Assembly: GCA_027575765.1 (NCBI GenBank)
Contig: JANBPT010001133.1
Span: forward strand, 1 to 13,717
Length of the DNA: 13,717 nt
Direction of reading: 5' to 3'
Origin: Tieghemiomyces parasiticus
Lineage: Eukaryota > Kickxellomycota > Dimargaritomycetes > Dimargaritales > Dimargaritaceae
Below are positions 1 through 9,445 of the stretch, one piece after another. Made by a program: the position numbers and the translations under genes. The notes below the pieces were generated by a model. It was not told the origin of the DNA and ran no database searches. It saw nothing but the letters and a program-made list of their open reading frames with translations. How positions within the stretch are numbered: the first letter of the stretch is position 1; every line of letters begins with the position of its first letter.

Positions 1-1463
1 ACGGCGTCGACCGCGCCGCGTGGTACGGCCAGGCAATGTAGTCGGTTTTCGAGGTCCAGGGCAGCGATATGGTAGGGCCCTGGCGTCGTCGTCATGTCGA
101 CCGACGTTGTGTACAAGGCCGCGCGCCATTGCAAGTCGCGCAGGCCCAGCCCGTCGAGATCGGTGAAGGTGTAAGCTGGGACAGCGAGTGGAAGGTGGTT
201 AGTGTTATCGTGGCTGTCGACGCTGCTGCGCGAGGACCCCGTCACCAGTCCGCTGGGCGTGTCATCAAGGTGGTAGAGATGGACCTGATAGGTGCCATTG
301 TGCAAACCCGATGCGGCCACACCACGGCCGAAGGGCGTGTAGGTAAAGTCTGAGTACCGTCCCCCTGTACGCAGGGTGGTACAGAGCACGGGGCGTCCGG
401 CGGTGCAGTCCCACAGGCGGACTATGCCATCATAGCTACCAGTGAGCAGTTCGCCACGGCCCCGCGGGTCGAAGGCCATACTATACACACGATGCGAATG
501 GGCTTCTACCTTATCAACCGGACCGACGGTGTAGCGCCGGTCCCAAACCATTATGTCGGTGTCATAGCTGGCCACCAGGGCGTGCTCAATCTGAGGATGA
601 TAAACCGCCCTGGTGACGGGACACTTCCACTGGTACAAGGTGGTGGTCGGGACATCTGTGCGGGTGCGCAGATCCCAGAGCCGCATTGCTGTATCCATGG
701 AGTGCGTCATTAGTTCGGTGGGCTGATGTGGAGACCAGGCCAGGCCAGTTAGGGCGCGGGCGTGGGCCGGAGCGCGTGTAATGAGTTGCGGGAATGGAAG
801 GTGGGCGGACGAGGTGCGCGGTAGGTTAGGTCGGTCGAGTGACCACACCACCCACTCGTGATCCCAGGTCATGGCCACCAGCGCGTTGAAGGATGGTTTG
901 GGGTGCCACGCCAGGGCCGGGACCTGCCAGGGGATGCTAAACGGCTCGAAGCGGACACTGCGCGGGTACTGGTGTGACGCAATAGTACTGGGCCGGGGCC
1001 GAGCGGCTGGGGCACGGGGATCCTCATTTGCTGATTCGTGGGAGGCCTCACCGTCACCGTCGGTATCGCCTGGCGTAACAGAGCCGCCCTCGGCACTCGG
1101 TCCACCCGGCCGGGGTGGACGGTAATAGTAGCCAGACACGTCGCTGCGGACTACGGGGGCTGTCCCAGGCGGTTTGAATCCCAGTGGCCAGCGAAGCGTC
1201 TGAGCGCGGTAGGGCTGAAGGCTCTGTTGGGGACAACCGGGCTTGAGGACCTCGCGGAGGTCACGTTTCAGCGCCGGGGCCCGCCAGGGCTGAGTAGTAT
1301 CAATGATAAGGAGACCTTCGCGACCGGCTATGACCATGTCCCGGCCGTACGGGTTGAGGGCCAAACGGTGGGCTTGAAAGGGCAACGGACGGTGCGGGAC
1401 ATTAGGGGTCGGGTCGGACAGCGCCAGCCGCGGCCCGGCCGCATCGTCGTGCGCGGGGAACAT
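1..1463 (-). CDS. MTC5: MTC5/WDR59-like WD40 subunit of the SEA/GATOR2 complex, 5' part (C-terminus beyond left edge)
   Basis: The minus strand reads open from ATG at 1463 to the left edge, 487 codons without an intron. An in-frame TAG at 1500-1502 supports this start. Residues 38-58 (NPYGRDMVIAGREGLLIIDTT) match the first blade of fungal Mtc5/WDR59 proteins, which typically read GRDVVLAAREGL-x-VIDL. WD blades follow: about 179-209 (WQVPALAWHP ... WVVWSL), 237-265 (LTGLAWSP ... MRLWDL), 283-309 (TRAVYHP ... IMVWDRR), 321-352 (AHSHRVYSMAFDP ... VRLWD), then a TPFGRGVAA segment at 376-384 that corresponds to the WDR59 TPFSNGL segment. The RWD and C-terminal RING domains expected in this family lie outside the window. 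Known for the family: SEACAT/GATOR2 acts at the vacuole or lysosome membrane upstream of TORC1 in amino-acid sensing. Odd: about 105 residues (67-175), rich in Pro, Gly, Ser and Asp, are inserted between strands of the first blades. WDR24 was considered; the TPFGRG segment and the N-terminus favour WDR59. Confidence 0.82.
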   Translation of the reverse strand, partial: MFPAHDDAAGPRLALSDPTPNVPHRPLPFQAHRLALNPYGRDMVIAGREGLLIIDTTQPWRAPALKRDLREVLKPGCPQQSLQPYRAQTLRWPLGFKPPGTAPVVRSDVSGYYYRPPRPGGPSAEGGSVTPGDTDGDGEASHESANEDPRAPAARPRPSTIASHQYPRSVRFEPFSIPWQVPALAWHPKPSFNALVAMTWDHEWVVWSLDRPNLPRTSSAHLPFPQLITRAPAHARALTGLAWSPHQPTELMTHSMDTAMRLWDLRTRTDVPTTTLYQWKCPVTRAVYHPQIEHALVASYDTDIMVWDRRYTVGPVDKVEAHSHRVYSMAFDPRGRGELLTGSYDGIVRLWDCTAGRPVLCTTLRTGGRYSDFTYTPFGRGVAASGLHNGTYQVHLYHLDDTPSGLVTGSSRSSVDSHDNTNHLPLAVPAYTFTDLDGLGLRDLQWRAALYTTSVDMTTTPGPYHIAALDLENRLHCLAVPRGAVDA

Positions 1464-3128
1464 TAGGCGAGGCCAGGACGGGTGCGATGCAACGAGAGGC
1501 TAGGATTATAGGGCAGTGGTCAAAAGTGGAGTGAGGGCATTTGGCCGCCTGGTGGAATGGACTGGAAAGGAGAGGAAATGAGCTAGGTTATGGAAACGCG
1601 GCCGTGGAAGGCAGCCATGTTGTACTGACGAAGGCCCTGCGGCAGGAGTTGGGCCACCTGGCTCCAGACGCGGGCCCAGGGGGGAGGGGGCTACGTGCCA
1701 TCAGGAGGGTGGGAAGTGCGGGTTGAGAATAGTTAACTGGACTCCGACTGCTGTTGGGTTAGCGACCAGAGAGAAGGATGGAGGCCAAGATCCGCAACCG
1801 CTAAAAGCGGCGGTCTCAGGCCTTGGCCCTGTAGATGAAAACGTGAAGGACTGGACCTAGTAAAATATCTGTTTAGTCCACGCTGGAATTGGACTATACC
1901 TGGCAGAGCAGTCTAATCTTCAGCTTCTTGAACAGGCCCACTAAAAGAATCCAGGTCCCCCCTCGGCCTACTGGGGCCTGATAACCTCCCACCACCATTA
2001 TTTACACGACCCTGGGCAGACAGCTAGACCAGCTTGGTTTTTGCGAGCTCCTACGTCTTCCTCCTGACGCTCACACCGTATACCAGCACCGCCATTAGAA
2101 ACAGTCGGCAGCCGGAGCCCTGGGAAGAGCTGCCAGGGCCTGCAGTCAGTCACTGGGCACTATGACGACCAGTGAAGTGCCATGGGTATCCTTTTCCAAC
2201 CTAGAAGCTGATTCCTATAGTTATGAATAGCGGCCTAAAAATATACCCGTGTAAGTACAGACCTACTGTGGCCACAAAGCGTCCAACGCTGTGTCGGTGG
2301 CGTCTGCCATTCGAGGTGACTAAGTTTATCTGTGACTCGAGTCTTCACGCTCCTTTATCAAAACCCAAATTCTCGACAGCGACCCACTTCGCCCATAATG
2401 ATTGGCGGATCTTTAGGGAAACGCGAAACTTGGCTCGTTCCCCTTAGCCCAGCAGGCGTCACCCATGGCGATGTATCAACAAAGCCAACTGCCGTCCCCC
2501 CCCCCTAAGCTCGCCTTTCTGGCCGGTAGTCCGGCACCCCCGGAGGGCATGCTAGTCTCCTGCCACAACTAATCCGCAACTTGGAGGTGGTTCAGGGCTT
2601 TAGATCGGCAGCTATAGAGATGTCACGTTTGTAATCGAGACGGTGACTGCGGCCGTTTGGAACTCCAAGCTTTCCAAATTCCAGCCCATTGACTCTAAAC
2701 CTACCACGATAGATCGCCTAACGTGGCTTCTCAGGTAGGTTCACGACGGTAGCCACTCCTTCTAATACCACCATTAAACCGACGGGTAGCTTTGGTCATA
2801 ACTTGTAGTCTATTGGAGGTAGGCGGAGCAAACGGGCGCCATTAGGTCGGCCCCCCTAACTAGCACCATGGCCCGCCGTCCGACCGCAGAAGTACTACTG
2901 GGTGCTGATTGGCGGCTTACGTCGGCTATGGCTCTCCCGCCATCTAACGAACGAGTAGGGTTCGGCCCGAGCGTAGCTCGGCCGTAGTGCGGAGTTTTTG
3001 AATACGGGGACGCACCCACATTAAAGAGCAGTACAGGGCAGATGCCCGAAATCGATTATGAGACCGTTGTAGGGCCGCTGAGACACCTAACAGAAAACTG
3101 TCCAAGCACTAGGGGATCAACGACAGCA
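1464..3128. other. intergenic, no gene recognised
   Basis: This 1.66-kb stretch lies between the MTC5 start and the 3' end of the PFA-DSP-like gene, both on the minus strand, so it must hold the MTC5 promoter and the neighbour's terminator. All reading frames are short, most lack an ATG, and none gives a family-like peptide. No tRNA A/B-box pair, long repeat or transposon end was seen. A C10 run lies at 2496-2505. On the minus strand an ATG at about 1621 opens only an 11-codon ORF. A lineage-specific gene with very short exons or a non-coding RNA cannot be excluded. Confidence 0.5.
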
Positions 3129-4631
3129 TCAGAACCCCTGCGCCTCCAGAGCCAGCGCCCGCACGGACAATGACAACTCAACCCACTCAGCCTGACCTTC
3201 CTCCTCATCCTCCTCGGGATCCAAGGCCTTTCGGACGTGGTTGGTCTTGCGACTGACCGGTGCCTGCCAGGGCGGCGTTTCCCGCAGCAGACGGGGCCGC
3301 GGGGTTTCTGACACGCTCTTATCCAGTTGCACGCTAGTGCGCTCGGCGATTTCGGGGGCTGCCAGGCGATCTGTTATAATAGAGGTGGGGGTGTTGGGCA
3401 TGGCAGTGCCGTACAATGCGTACGTGTTTCGGTTAGCCCACGGCACAGATCCTCCCCATAGCTCGGGATTTAATGGGCACACCCCGTTCACTACGGAAAG
3501 CTATCCACTAGCGCTGAGGGTGGATTCCATCTTGGGGAGGGGGGTTGGCCGGAAGGGCATAGCTAGGCCAACCCTGGAAGAACACTTACGTGACCAAGGA
3601 AGGTGGGCGTCGTGGGCCGACGACGGCGGCGGCGATGCCGCAACCGACCGCACTTCCGCTGTTGTCGCCGTGGAGGCCCTCGCCGAGCCCGGTGCCAATG
3701 CCTGTATCGTGGGCGTCCAGTCGGTTTCCGACGCGCTAGCGGTCGCCAGGTTCCCTGGTGGGGCTCTTGAGACAAATTTGAACTGCATTACCGGGTGTTT
3801 CGCGAACGGCATGTGCCGACAGAGCGTGCAACAGTGGGTCCGGTGCAATTCCTCGAGGGTGCCGATGGGCCATGGGTAATCGGCTAGATCGACCGTCATA
3901 CGGCAGTCGGATGGGGCCCCGCCGCTGCCCGTTCCAAGGAGCGGGGTCCCGCGACCCCACAGGTAGTTGGGTACGATGGGCGGTACGGCGATTTCGAGAC
4001 GGAGGGCGTTGGCAAACTCCTCTTCTTCGGACGAAAATTCACCGGCGCGTGAGAAGCGCAGGTACTCAGCAACGGCTGCCGGCAACGGCCAGAGCTGCAG
4101 TCGGCGGAAACAGACGATGAGGAGGCCAACAATGGCGTCACCGTTGGTGCTGTGAACCAGGATAGGGTGGTTCCGCGGGTCGATGAGGAGTTCGAGGCAG
4201 GTTTTGACCGTGGCGGTGGTGAGCGTCACACTCTCTTTGGATACCTCCGTTGGAAAATGATGCCGAGCGATGCCCTTGCGACCGCAGTAGTCCCATACCC
4301 ACGGGCGGCCTTCGACTGGAGTCAGGGAAAGCAAGGTGCGGAGCCGGAGCCTGGTGATGCGTAGATAGATGGTACATGCGGGTAAGGGTGAGGGTTTCTA
4401 TGGTCAAGAGTAGGGAGGATCGGGCCCATCCACACCTAGATTGGGGTCAGGTAGGTAGTCCTAAAGTGAGGCCTGCATCCCGTCTTGACTTGGTAGATGC
4501 TAAGGTTGGGAGGCGGTAACTTACCGCTCGAGGAACCGCTCGTTATTAGGACTCGGTAGACAGCTGCGGTAAATACCCGGTTCGACACAGGCGAACCGGA
4601 ACGGCGGGAGAACTGGCTTGAGTTGGGCCAT
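3129..4631 (-). CDS. PFA-DSP/OCA-type phosphatase-fold protein, probable pseudophosphatase, three exons
   Basis: Exons read 4631-4525, 4350-3590 and 3490-3129 on the minus strand, joining in phase to 409 residues. Exon 1 starts MAQLKPVLPPFRFACVEPGIYRS, the usual PFA-DSP opening (RFA-x-VEPG-x-YR); the joined sequence ERFLERLRLRTLLSLTP spans the first junction and fits the family's FL-x-x-L-x-LRT-x-LSLTPE segment. The P-loop lies at residues 102-111, HSTNGDAIVG, where the family has HCxxGxxRTG: the catalytic Cys is Ser103 and the Arg is Ile109, so catalysis is not expected. FRRLQLWPLPAAVAEYLRF (116-134) and the EEEEF segment (143-147) are typical of fungal OCA proteins. The C-terminal half (about 170-409) is unusual: low complexity, then a basic patch (370-377) and an acidic run (380-387). 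Yeast relatives (SIW14, OCA family) are linked to inositol pyrophosphates, oxidant response and TOR signalling; a binding or scaffold role here is inference. The gene is divergent from HUL5. Confidence 0.8.
3491..3589 (-). other. intron 2 of the PFA-DSP-like gene
   Basis: A 99-nt intron with donor gtaagtgttc (3589-3580) and acceptor ccgtag ending at 3491. It splits a Leu codon after base 1. Splicing gives a 120-residue C-terminal extension from exon 3. If it is retained, translation runs about 29 residues further and stops at 3501-3503. Two other AGs close by (cgctag, ggatag) give early stops, so the ccgtag acceptor is preferred. The exon 3 sequence has no homologue that I recognise, so this junction rests on splice signals and frame only. 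Confidence 0.6.
4351..4524 (-). other. intron 1 of the PFA-DSP-like gene
   Basis: A 174-nt intron with a gtaagt donor (4524-4519) and a caccag acceptor ending at 4351. It splits an Arg codon after base 2 and joins two conserved parts of the phosphatase fold. An earlier AG (in catag) would put the downstream sequence in the wrong frame, and an in-frame TAG stands just upstream of exon 2, so splicing is required. Confidence 0.85.
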
Positions 4632-5395
4632 GCTGGCCGGCGGCTATGTAAAGGAAGGGCTGACCGTGCAGTGGCGCTCACCGCGGTACCCGCCGAAGAT
4701 TTGACCTGGCAGCGCGGCTGGAGGCGATGTCGTACGACTGTTTCCACGACGTCGCGCCAATTCCGTATCGAAGACTAGGGATGGTCGGCACACTCGGTCG
4801 TGCACAAATGCGGGGCTCTGTCAATAGCAGTGGGCAAGTACCACCGTGCGAGGCAAGTGCATGTGATGACCAATTGCGTGAAATTATCGAAAAGGGAGAT
4901 TGGAACCATGTCGGCTTGTAAGTGACAAGACGACAGGAGGCTTGGGCTTTGGGCGGGTCGACGGAACGGGCTCCCTCTCCGCGTCGCCCTTTATAATACC
5001 AGGCTCTTCGCCCAAACCGTAGCTGCAGGACCGTGGCGTTGTTCCATACAAGGGAATGAACGAGGCTCTCGCAACATAATTGTGATGCAGCCCACACATT
5101 CCTACAGCTAACTAGTGACGGGGTGTTCTAGCGCAGCTGAAATCTCGACCAGTTCTGATAGTCAGCCGTCACCACGCCCCCGCCTGCCCTGCTTCCGAAT
5201 CCCCACTGATGTAGTATCCGGTACCCGCGGTGCCCTCGGCATGACGTGTGCAAAATAGCACCGACCCCCTTCCGCAATTCACTGTCACTATTTGCACGTT
5301 CAGCATTGACCTTTCCACCTCCATTCCCATTGCCATTCTCGCCCATTTCGTACACCGCCCCAAGGTCAACCCTACCTCCTCCATATCTCGGCCCC
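4632..5395. promoter_or_regulatory. divergent promoter interval between PFA-DSP-like gene and HUL5
   Basis: This 764-bp stretch separates two divergent start codons and must carry both promoters and 5' leaders. A TATA-like tttataata lies at 4991-4999. The 90 bp upstream of the HUL5 ATG are pyrimidine-rich on the plus strand, a common feature of fungal leaders. Two TTGACCTT octamers (5306-5313 plus; 5362-5369 minus) lie here. A five-codon ATG..TAG ORF is at 5241-5258. No convincing protein gene is present. Confidence 0.55.
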
Positions 5396-5769
5396 ATGTT
5401 CAGCTTCGAAGGCAACTTCAAGGCTAAGCGCAACATCAACCTCGGCGGGGCCCGCAAGGAGGGCAAAGACGTCCTCCTGCGTCGGGCTCAGCAAGAGCGC
5501 CAGGCCCGGGAACGGGAACGGGAGCGTAACCGGGCGGCCACTACGATTCAGGTAAAACGGGATGACCAGCGTTAACCACCGCCACGATAGGAGCCGAGTT
5601 AGTGGGTTGAGGAAGTTGGAAGTCCGGCCTCGGCTCCCAGCCTTGCAACTGACGGGGTCGTTCGGCACTCTAGCGCTCCTCGAGTGCCCCCACCCACCTG
5701 GTCCAATGACGGCCCCTACCTTTGACCTTAACCAGCTTCCCCCCATTCTCCCTATCTACCTTGACCTTT
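5306..5769. promoter_or_regulatory. cluster of four TTGACCTT octamers around the HUL5 start
   Basis: TTGACCTT occurs at 5306-5313, 5722-5729 and 5761-5768 on the plus strand and at 5362-5369 on the minus strand. Two copies lie in the leader or promoter and two in intron 1. I found no further copy of the octamer elsewhere in the window by eye. A given octamer is expected about once in 33 kb counting both strands, so four in 460 bp looks like a shared binding site. The two intron copies could in part reflect branch-point-like TTGAC sequence. The binding factor is unknown. Confidence 0.35.
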
Positions 5770-8700
5770 CGTATGCCCCCTTTCTCAGTCGCACTATCGC
5801 AGCTCGACAGCCCGGCGGTCCCTCCGTGCGCAACTGCGCGGGCAGTGGGACACCCACTTCGCAAGCGGGCGGACTCCGTCGGCCACCTTGCTCCGTCAGC
5901 TGGCCTTTTTTTACCAGAGTGAGCATGACACACCCCGCTTGTACCGTTTTAGCCAGAAGTATTTGGCTACCCGATCCCTAATATCTGGTAAGTCTGCTAA
6001 CCCACGGTGGGCCCGCATCGCTCCACGGGACTGCGAGACCCTCATCTATTACCAGCCCATTAACCTGCTTGCACTTACCTATGCATTATCCTTCCCTTAC
6101 CCAGCCTGTATTGGCGAAGAGGCCAATAATGTACCCGAAACAACCTTGTACCGACTGTTCACCTCCCTGGCAGCGGCTATCGATGGCCGTTCCGACACTT
6201 CCCAATCTGAATTGTACCTTGAGATTTTGGGCAACCTAGGCGAGCTGGCCGGAGAGGGAACAGCCACGCCTGGTTCTGCCCTCACCCGGGCCTTGGCCGA
6301 CTCCCTCGATAGTGGTGTGCTGCAGTCTCTAACCTTCCGACTTAACGAGGCCGACGACAGAGCAGAGTCTGATACATTCCTCCTGGTGTGTCGCGTACTC
6401 GACGCGCTGGTAAGCGGAGCCGACACCCCGGCGGCCTACAGGGCCTACGCCCGGGACGTACTCGCAGCCTGTATCCTCCCAAGAGCACCTGCTGACTCTC
6501 CGGAACGACAGACTGCCCTGCCACTCTCTGTTCTACGGAATCTCACCATATCGGACGGCGCTGAATGGGTGGCCACTCTATCCCCTGTCCCCGCTGCCCG
6601 GCTGCTGGCCAACCTAGTGACGCTGCTGCCGCCAGCGCTGACCCATAACCCTGGTGACGAATCGAACCTGCTACGCTATACCACAGTCTTGCAATGCCTC
6701 CTGCCACGGACCCCAGCTCCGCGAACAGCTGTTATCCGTGAGCAACCCGCTGAGTCCGATACACAGTCAGATTCCGACTCGGATGGGGCCCCTCCCCTCA
6801 CCCCTGCAAAGTCTGGGGCGCGATCCACTCTTGATACCCTGGGCCTGCCACCGACCACCCGGGAGCGATTGTCTGCCCGCCTGGCCACCGTCTACGGTCC
6901 TGACCACCTACGCCTGTTTGCCCCACTCCTCCAGGGCAACCCGGCGGGACTCTTAGAATTCCTCGCCACGCTCATGTCGGCCTGGCCGGCGGTTAAGGAC
7001 TCGGTAGCTCACTTTATGCTGTACGATCGAGCCTTCCCGCTGATCCGCCACCTCTGGCAGAAGCTGTCAGTATGTCCAGCTTGGCTGGAGGCCACCGCCG
7101 TCCACCCACTCACCCTGACCGTCCTCCGCGATCCCGCCCTGGCCACCCCGTGGCTCATGTTCTACCTATTGTGTGAGGCCCTGAGCCGTTATCTGCTCAC
7201 GGCCAGTGATGACGATGTTCTTGACGCACGGATCGGCCACCTGGTCCCTGCAGAACTGGCCTCCGTCGGACTGCACGCCCGTAACGTGGCCTTTGCGCTG
7301 CTGTGGCACGAGTCGGCCATGGACCCTGCGACCACGCTAACTCCATTCCTGTCAGCCACGGCCCTGCGGGATGTGACGGTCAAACTCGTCGGGCAGTTGC
7401 ACGACCTTGATGGCCGCCATAGGTTCACCCCGCCCGACCACTGGCTGGTGCAGCCAGAACTGGACGTGGCTGCCATCGCCGACCGTCTGGCCGCATACCA
7501 TTTCGACCAACTAGCGCAGGCCGGGGTGCAGGCCGGTGCAGAGGGCAGGGACGAGGGTGCCGTAGGAGAACCCGATCGCTGGAGTTCTTCAGCCCATCAC
7601 CACCACCACCACCACCGCGCCGGGCCCCCGGCCGCCGAGGCCGCCCTACGGTCTCGCTGGGCGATACTTACCCATTTGCCTTTCGTAGTTCGGTTCGAAC
7701 ACCGCGTCCAGGTATTCCGGGCGCTGGTTTACCATGACCAACAGGTGCTGGGGATTGACACCCACATGCCGTCGGCCGTACGGGCCACCATTCGCCGCGG
7801 CCACATATTCCAGGACGGGTTCGCACAGCTCCACTCGCTGGGCGCGCAACTGAAGCGACGCATCGCCATCTCCTTTGTCGACCAATTCGGCCTTGAAGAG
7901 GCCGGGGTGGACGGCGGTGGTGTGTTCAAAGAGTTTTTCAACCTGCTGGCGCGTGAGGCGTTTGATCCGGATTATGGCTTCTTTCTGTATACCGCCGACC
8001 AGCTACTGTACCCGAACCCGCACTCCTACGCGCGCCAGTCGGCCCAACTGGCCTACTACACGTTCTTGGGTCGGCTGCTAGGCAAGGCCCTCTACCAAGG
8101 CATTGTGGTGGAGGTCGGCTTTGCCGCCTTCTTTCTCAACAAGTGCCTGGGGCGCACTAATTACCTTAACGATCTGGCCTCACTGGACCCGGAACTCTAC
8201 CAGGGCCTCCAAACGCTGCGGAATTACCCGGGCGATGTGGAGACAGACTTCTCGCTCAACTTCGCCGTGTCTGACCAGGCCTTTGGCCGCCTTCGAACGG
8301 TGGAACTGATACCTGGCGGGGCTGACGTTGCGGTGACGCGAGCCAACCGTGTGCAGTACATTTACCGGATGGCCAATTACCGCCTCAACGTACAGATGCA
8401 GCAACAGTGCCGCGCCTTCTTCCACGGGCTCGCCGACCTGATCCCGGCGACCTGGCTCCGCCTGTTCGGTCCCCACGAGCTTCAGACCCTCATCAGCGGG
8501 GCGGCCGTTCCCATCGACCTAGTGGACCTTCAGGCCCATACCGTCTACGCCGGCGACTACACCGCCGACCATCCAGTCATCCAGAGTTTCTGGCGCGTCC
8601 TGCGCAGTTTTGACGAGACAGACAAGCAGCGCCTGCTCCGGTTCGTCACCTCGTGCTCTCGGCCTCCGCTCCTCGGATTTAAAGAGATTAGCCCGAAGCC

Positions 8701-8857
8701 CTGTGTGCGTAGCGCCGGTAGTGAGAGCGCCGACCGATTGCCCACCGCCTCCACGTGCGTTAACCTCCTCAAGCTGCCACCCTTTCCAGACGACGAGACC
8801 ATGCGCACCAAGCTCCTATATGCCATCCGGGCCGAGTCTGGGTTTGATCTGTCGTAG
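5396..8857 (+). CDS. HUL5: HECT E3/E4 ubiquitin ligase, HUL5/UBE3C orthologue
   Basis: Exon 1 is 5396-5551 (52 codons), exon 2 is 5789-8857 including the TAG stop. The product is 1074 residues, close to human UBE3C. The N-terminus MFSFEGNFKAKRNINLGG is the family signature, followed by a charged Arg/Glu helix and an IQ motif created across the splice junction (TTIQ joined to SHYRSSTARR, residues 49-62). Helical-repeat sequence fills the middle. An acidic Ser/Asp patch (SDTQSDSDSDG) and a run of seven His (655-661) mark linkers. The HECT domain spans about 690-1074: FVDQFGLEEAGVDGGGVFKEFF begins near 748, LLGKALYQGI follows, and the catalytic Cys sits in TASTCVNLLKLP (Cys1042, codon 8756-8758). 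The C-terminus GFDLS matches the family. Known role: proteasome-associated chain elongation and cytosolic quality control. The true start lies in exon 1; an open frame from about 5888 alone would miss it. A possible second intron at 5988-6104 is listed separately. Confidence 0.95.
5552..5788 (+). other. intron 1 of HUL5
   Basis: A 237-nt phase-0 intron, donor gtaaaa at 5552, acceptor tttctcag ending at 5788, with a pyrimidine-rich 3' third. Joining the exons completes the conserved IQ motif, which confirms both borders. It carries two of the TTGACCTT octamers. Confidence 0.9.
5988..6104 (+). other. possible in-frame, stop-free intron in HUL5
   Basis: A gtaagt donor at 5988 and a ccttcccttacccag acceptor ending at 6104 bound 117 nt, exactly 39 codons, with no stop in the reading frame. 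Removing it joins ...ATRSLIS to ACIGEE..., giving 1035 residues. Keeping it adds 39 residues in the poorly conserved N-terminal arm. A nearer AG at 6055 would shift the frame. I cannot decide from sequence whether it is spliced. Confidence 0.4.
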
Positions 8858-9445
8858 AGCAAGAGAGATAAATAAGGTCGACGCTACGACTTGGGCTTCT
8901 GCTAGTTAGATGGGGCTTACTTGTCGCCTCCGCAACTATCAGTGTATTGAGTAAACTATGTAAACTCACGGCTGGCGTCTTGACCAACTGATGTGTGGGA
9001 GGGAAGGGGAAGGGTGTGATATTATTAGTATTTTGTCCGAGCGGGTTTACCCTAAACACCACTCCATCGGACGGATCACAAGCCAGGGGTGGCGGGCGAT
9101 AGTGCAGACTGGGACAGCCCGGAGCGTCGGGAAGTGAGAGCACGTGCATCTCCATCGCCAACCAGTCATTCTATCGGCTGGACTCCAGTGTGTTAAGTTG
9201 GACAGTTTCTCTAGTCGGCTTGGTGGTGCCCGCATCACAAGGCAGACGGGGTGACTGCTCGCCTTAGGTACCACCTGTTTCGCCCATGCCTAACTCGTGG
9301 GCCATCTTCCTTTACATCACTCAACCATCTTGTGACTTTAGCCCTGGCCTTTATACTGCCTTAAACCCCAAAACGCACGACTGCTTTTTATTGTCGCCCT
9401 ACTGCTCTCCAGGAGCGGCCCGAGCTTCCTTCCCAATCGCACCCG
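8858..9445. promoter_or_regulatory. intergenic: HUL5 3' flank and thioesterase promoter
   Basis: Two plus-strand genes are separated by 588 bp. An A-rich ataaataag at 8868-8876, just after the HUL5 stop, may act as a polyadenylation element. A TATA-like tttatac lies near 9350, about 95 bp before the thioesterase ATG. An ATG at 9286 opens a 76-codon frame that runs past the thioesterase start in another frame (see findings). No other gene is seen. Confidence 0.45.

Noticed and set aside
1171..1181. tRNA B-box-like GGTTTGAATCC
   Set aside because: The flanking bases do not form a T-stem, there is no A box at a suitable distance, and the site lies inside the MTC5 coding sequence.
2223..2447. 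74-codon plus-strand frame in the gene-free stretch
   Set aside because: No family-like sequence, no splice context and random-looking composition.
4678..5097. 139-codon minus-strand open frame in the divergent promoter interval
   Set aside because: It begins at a GTG rather than ATG, shows no domain, and overlaps the 5' flank of the PFA-DSP-like gene.
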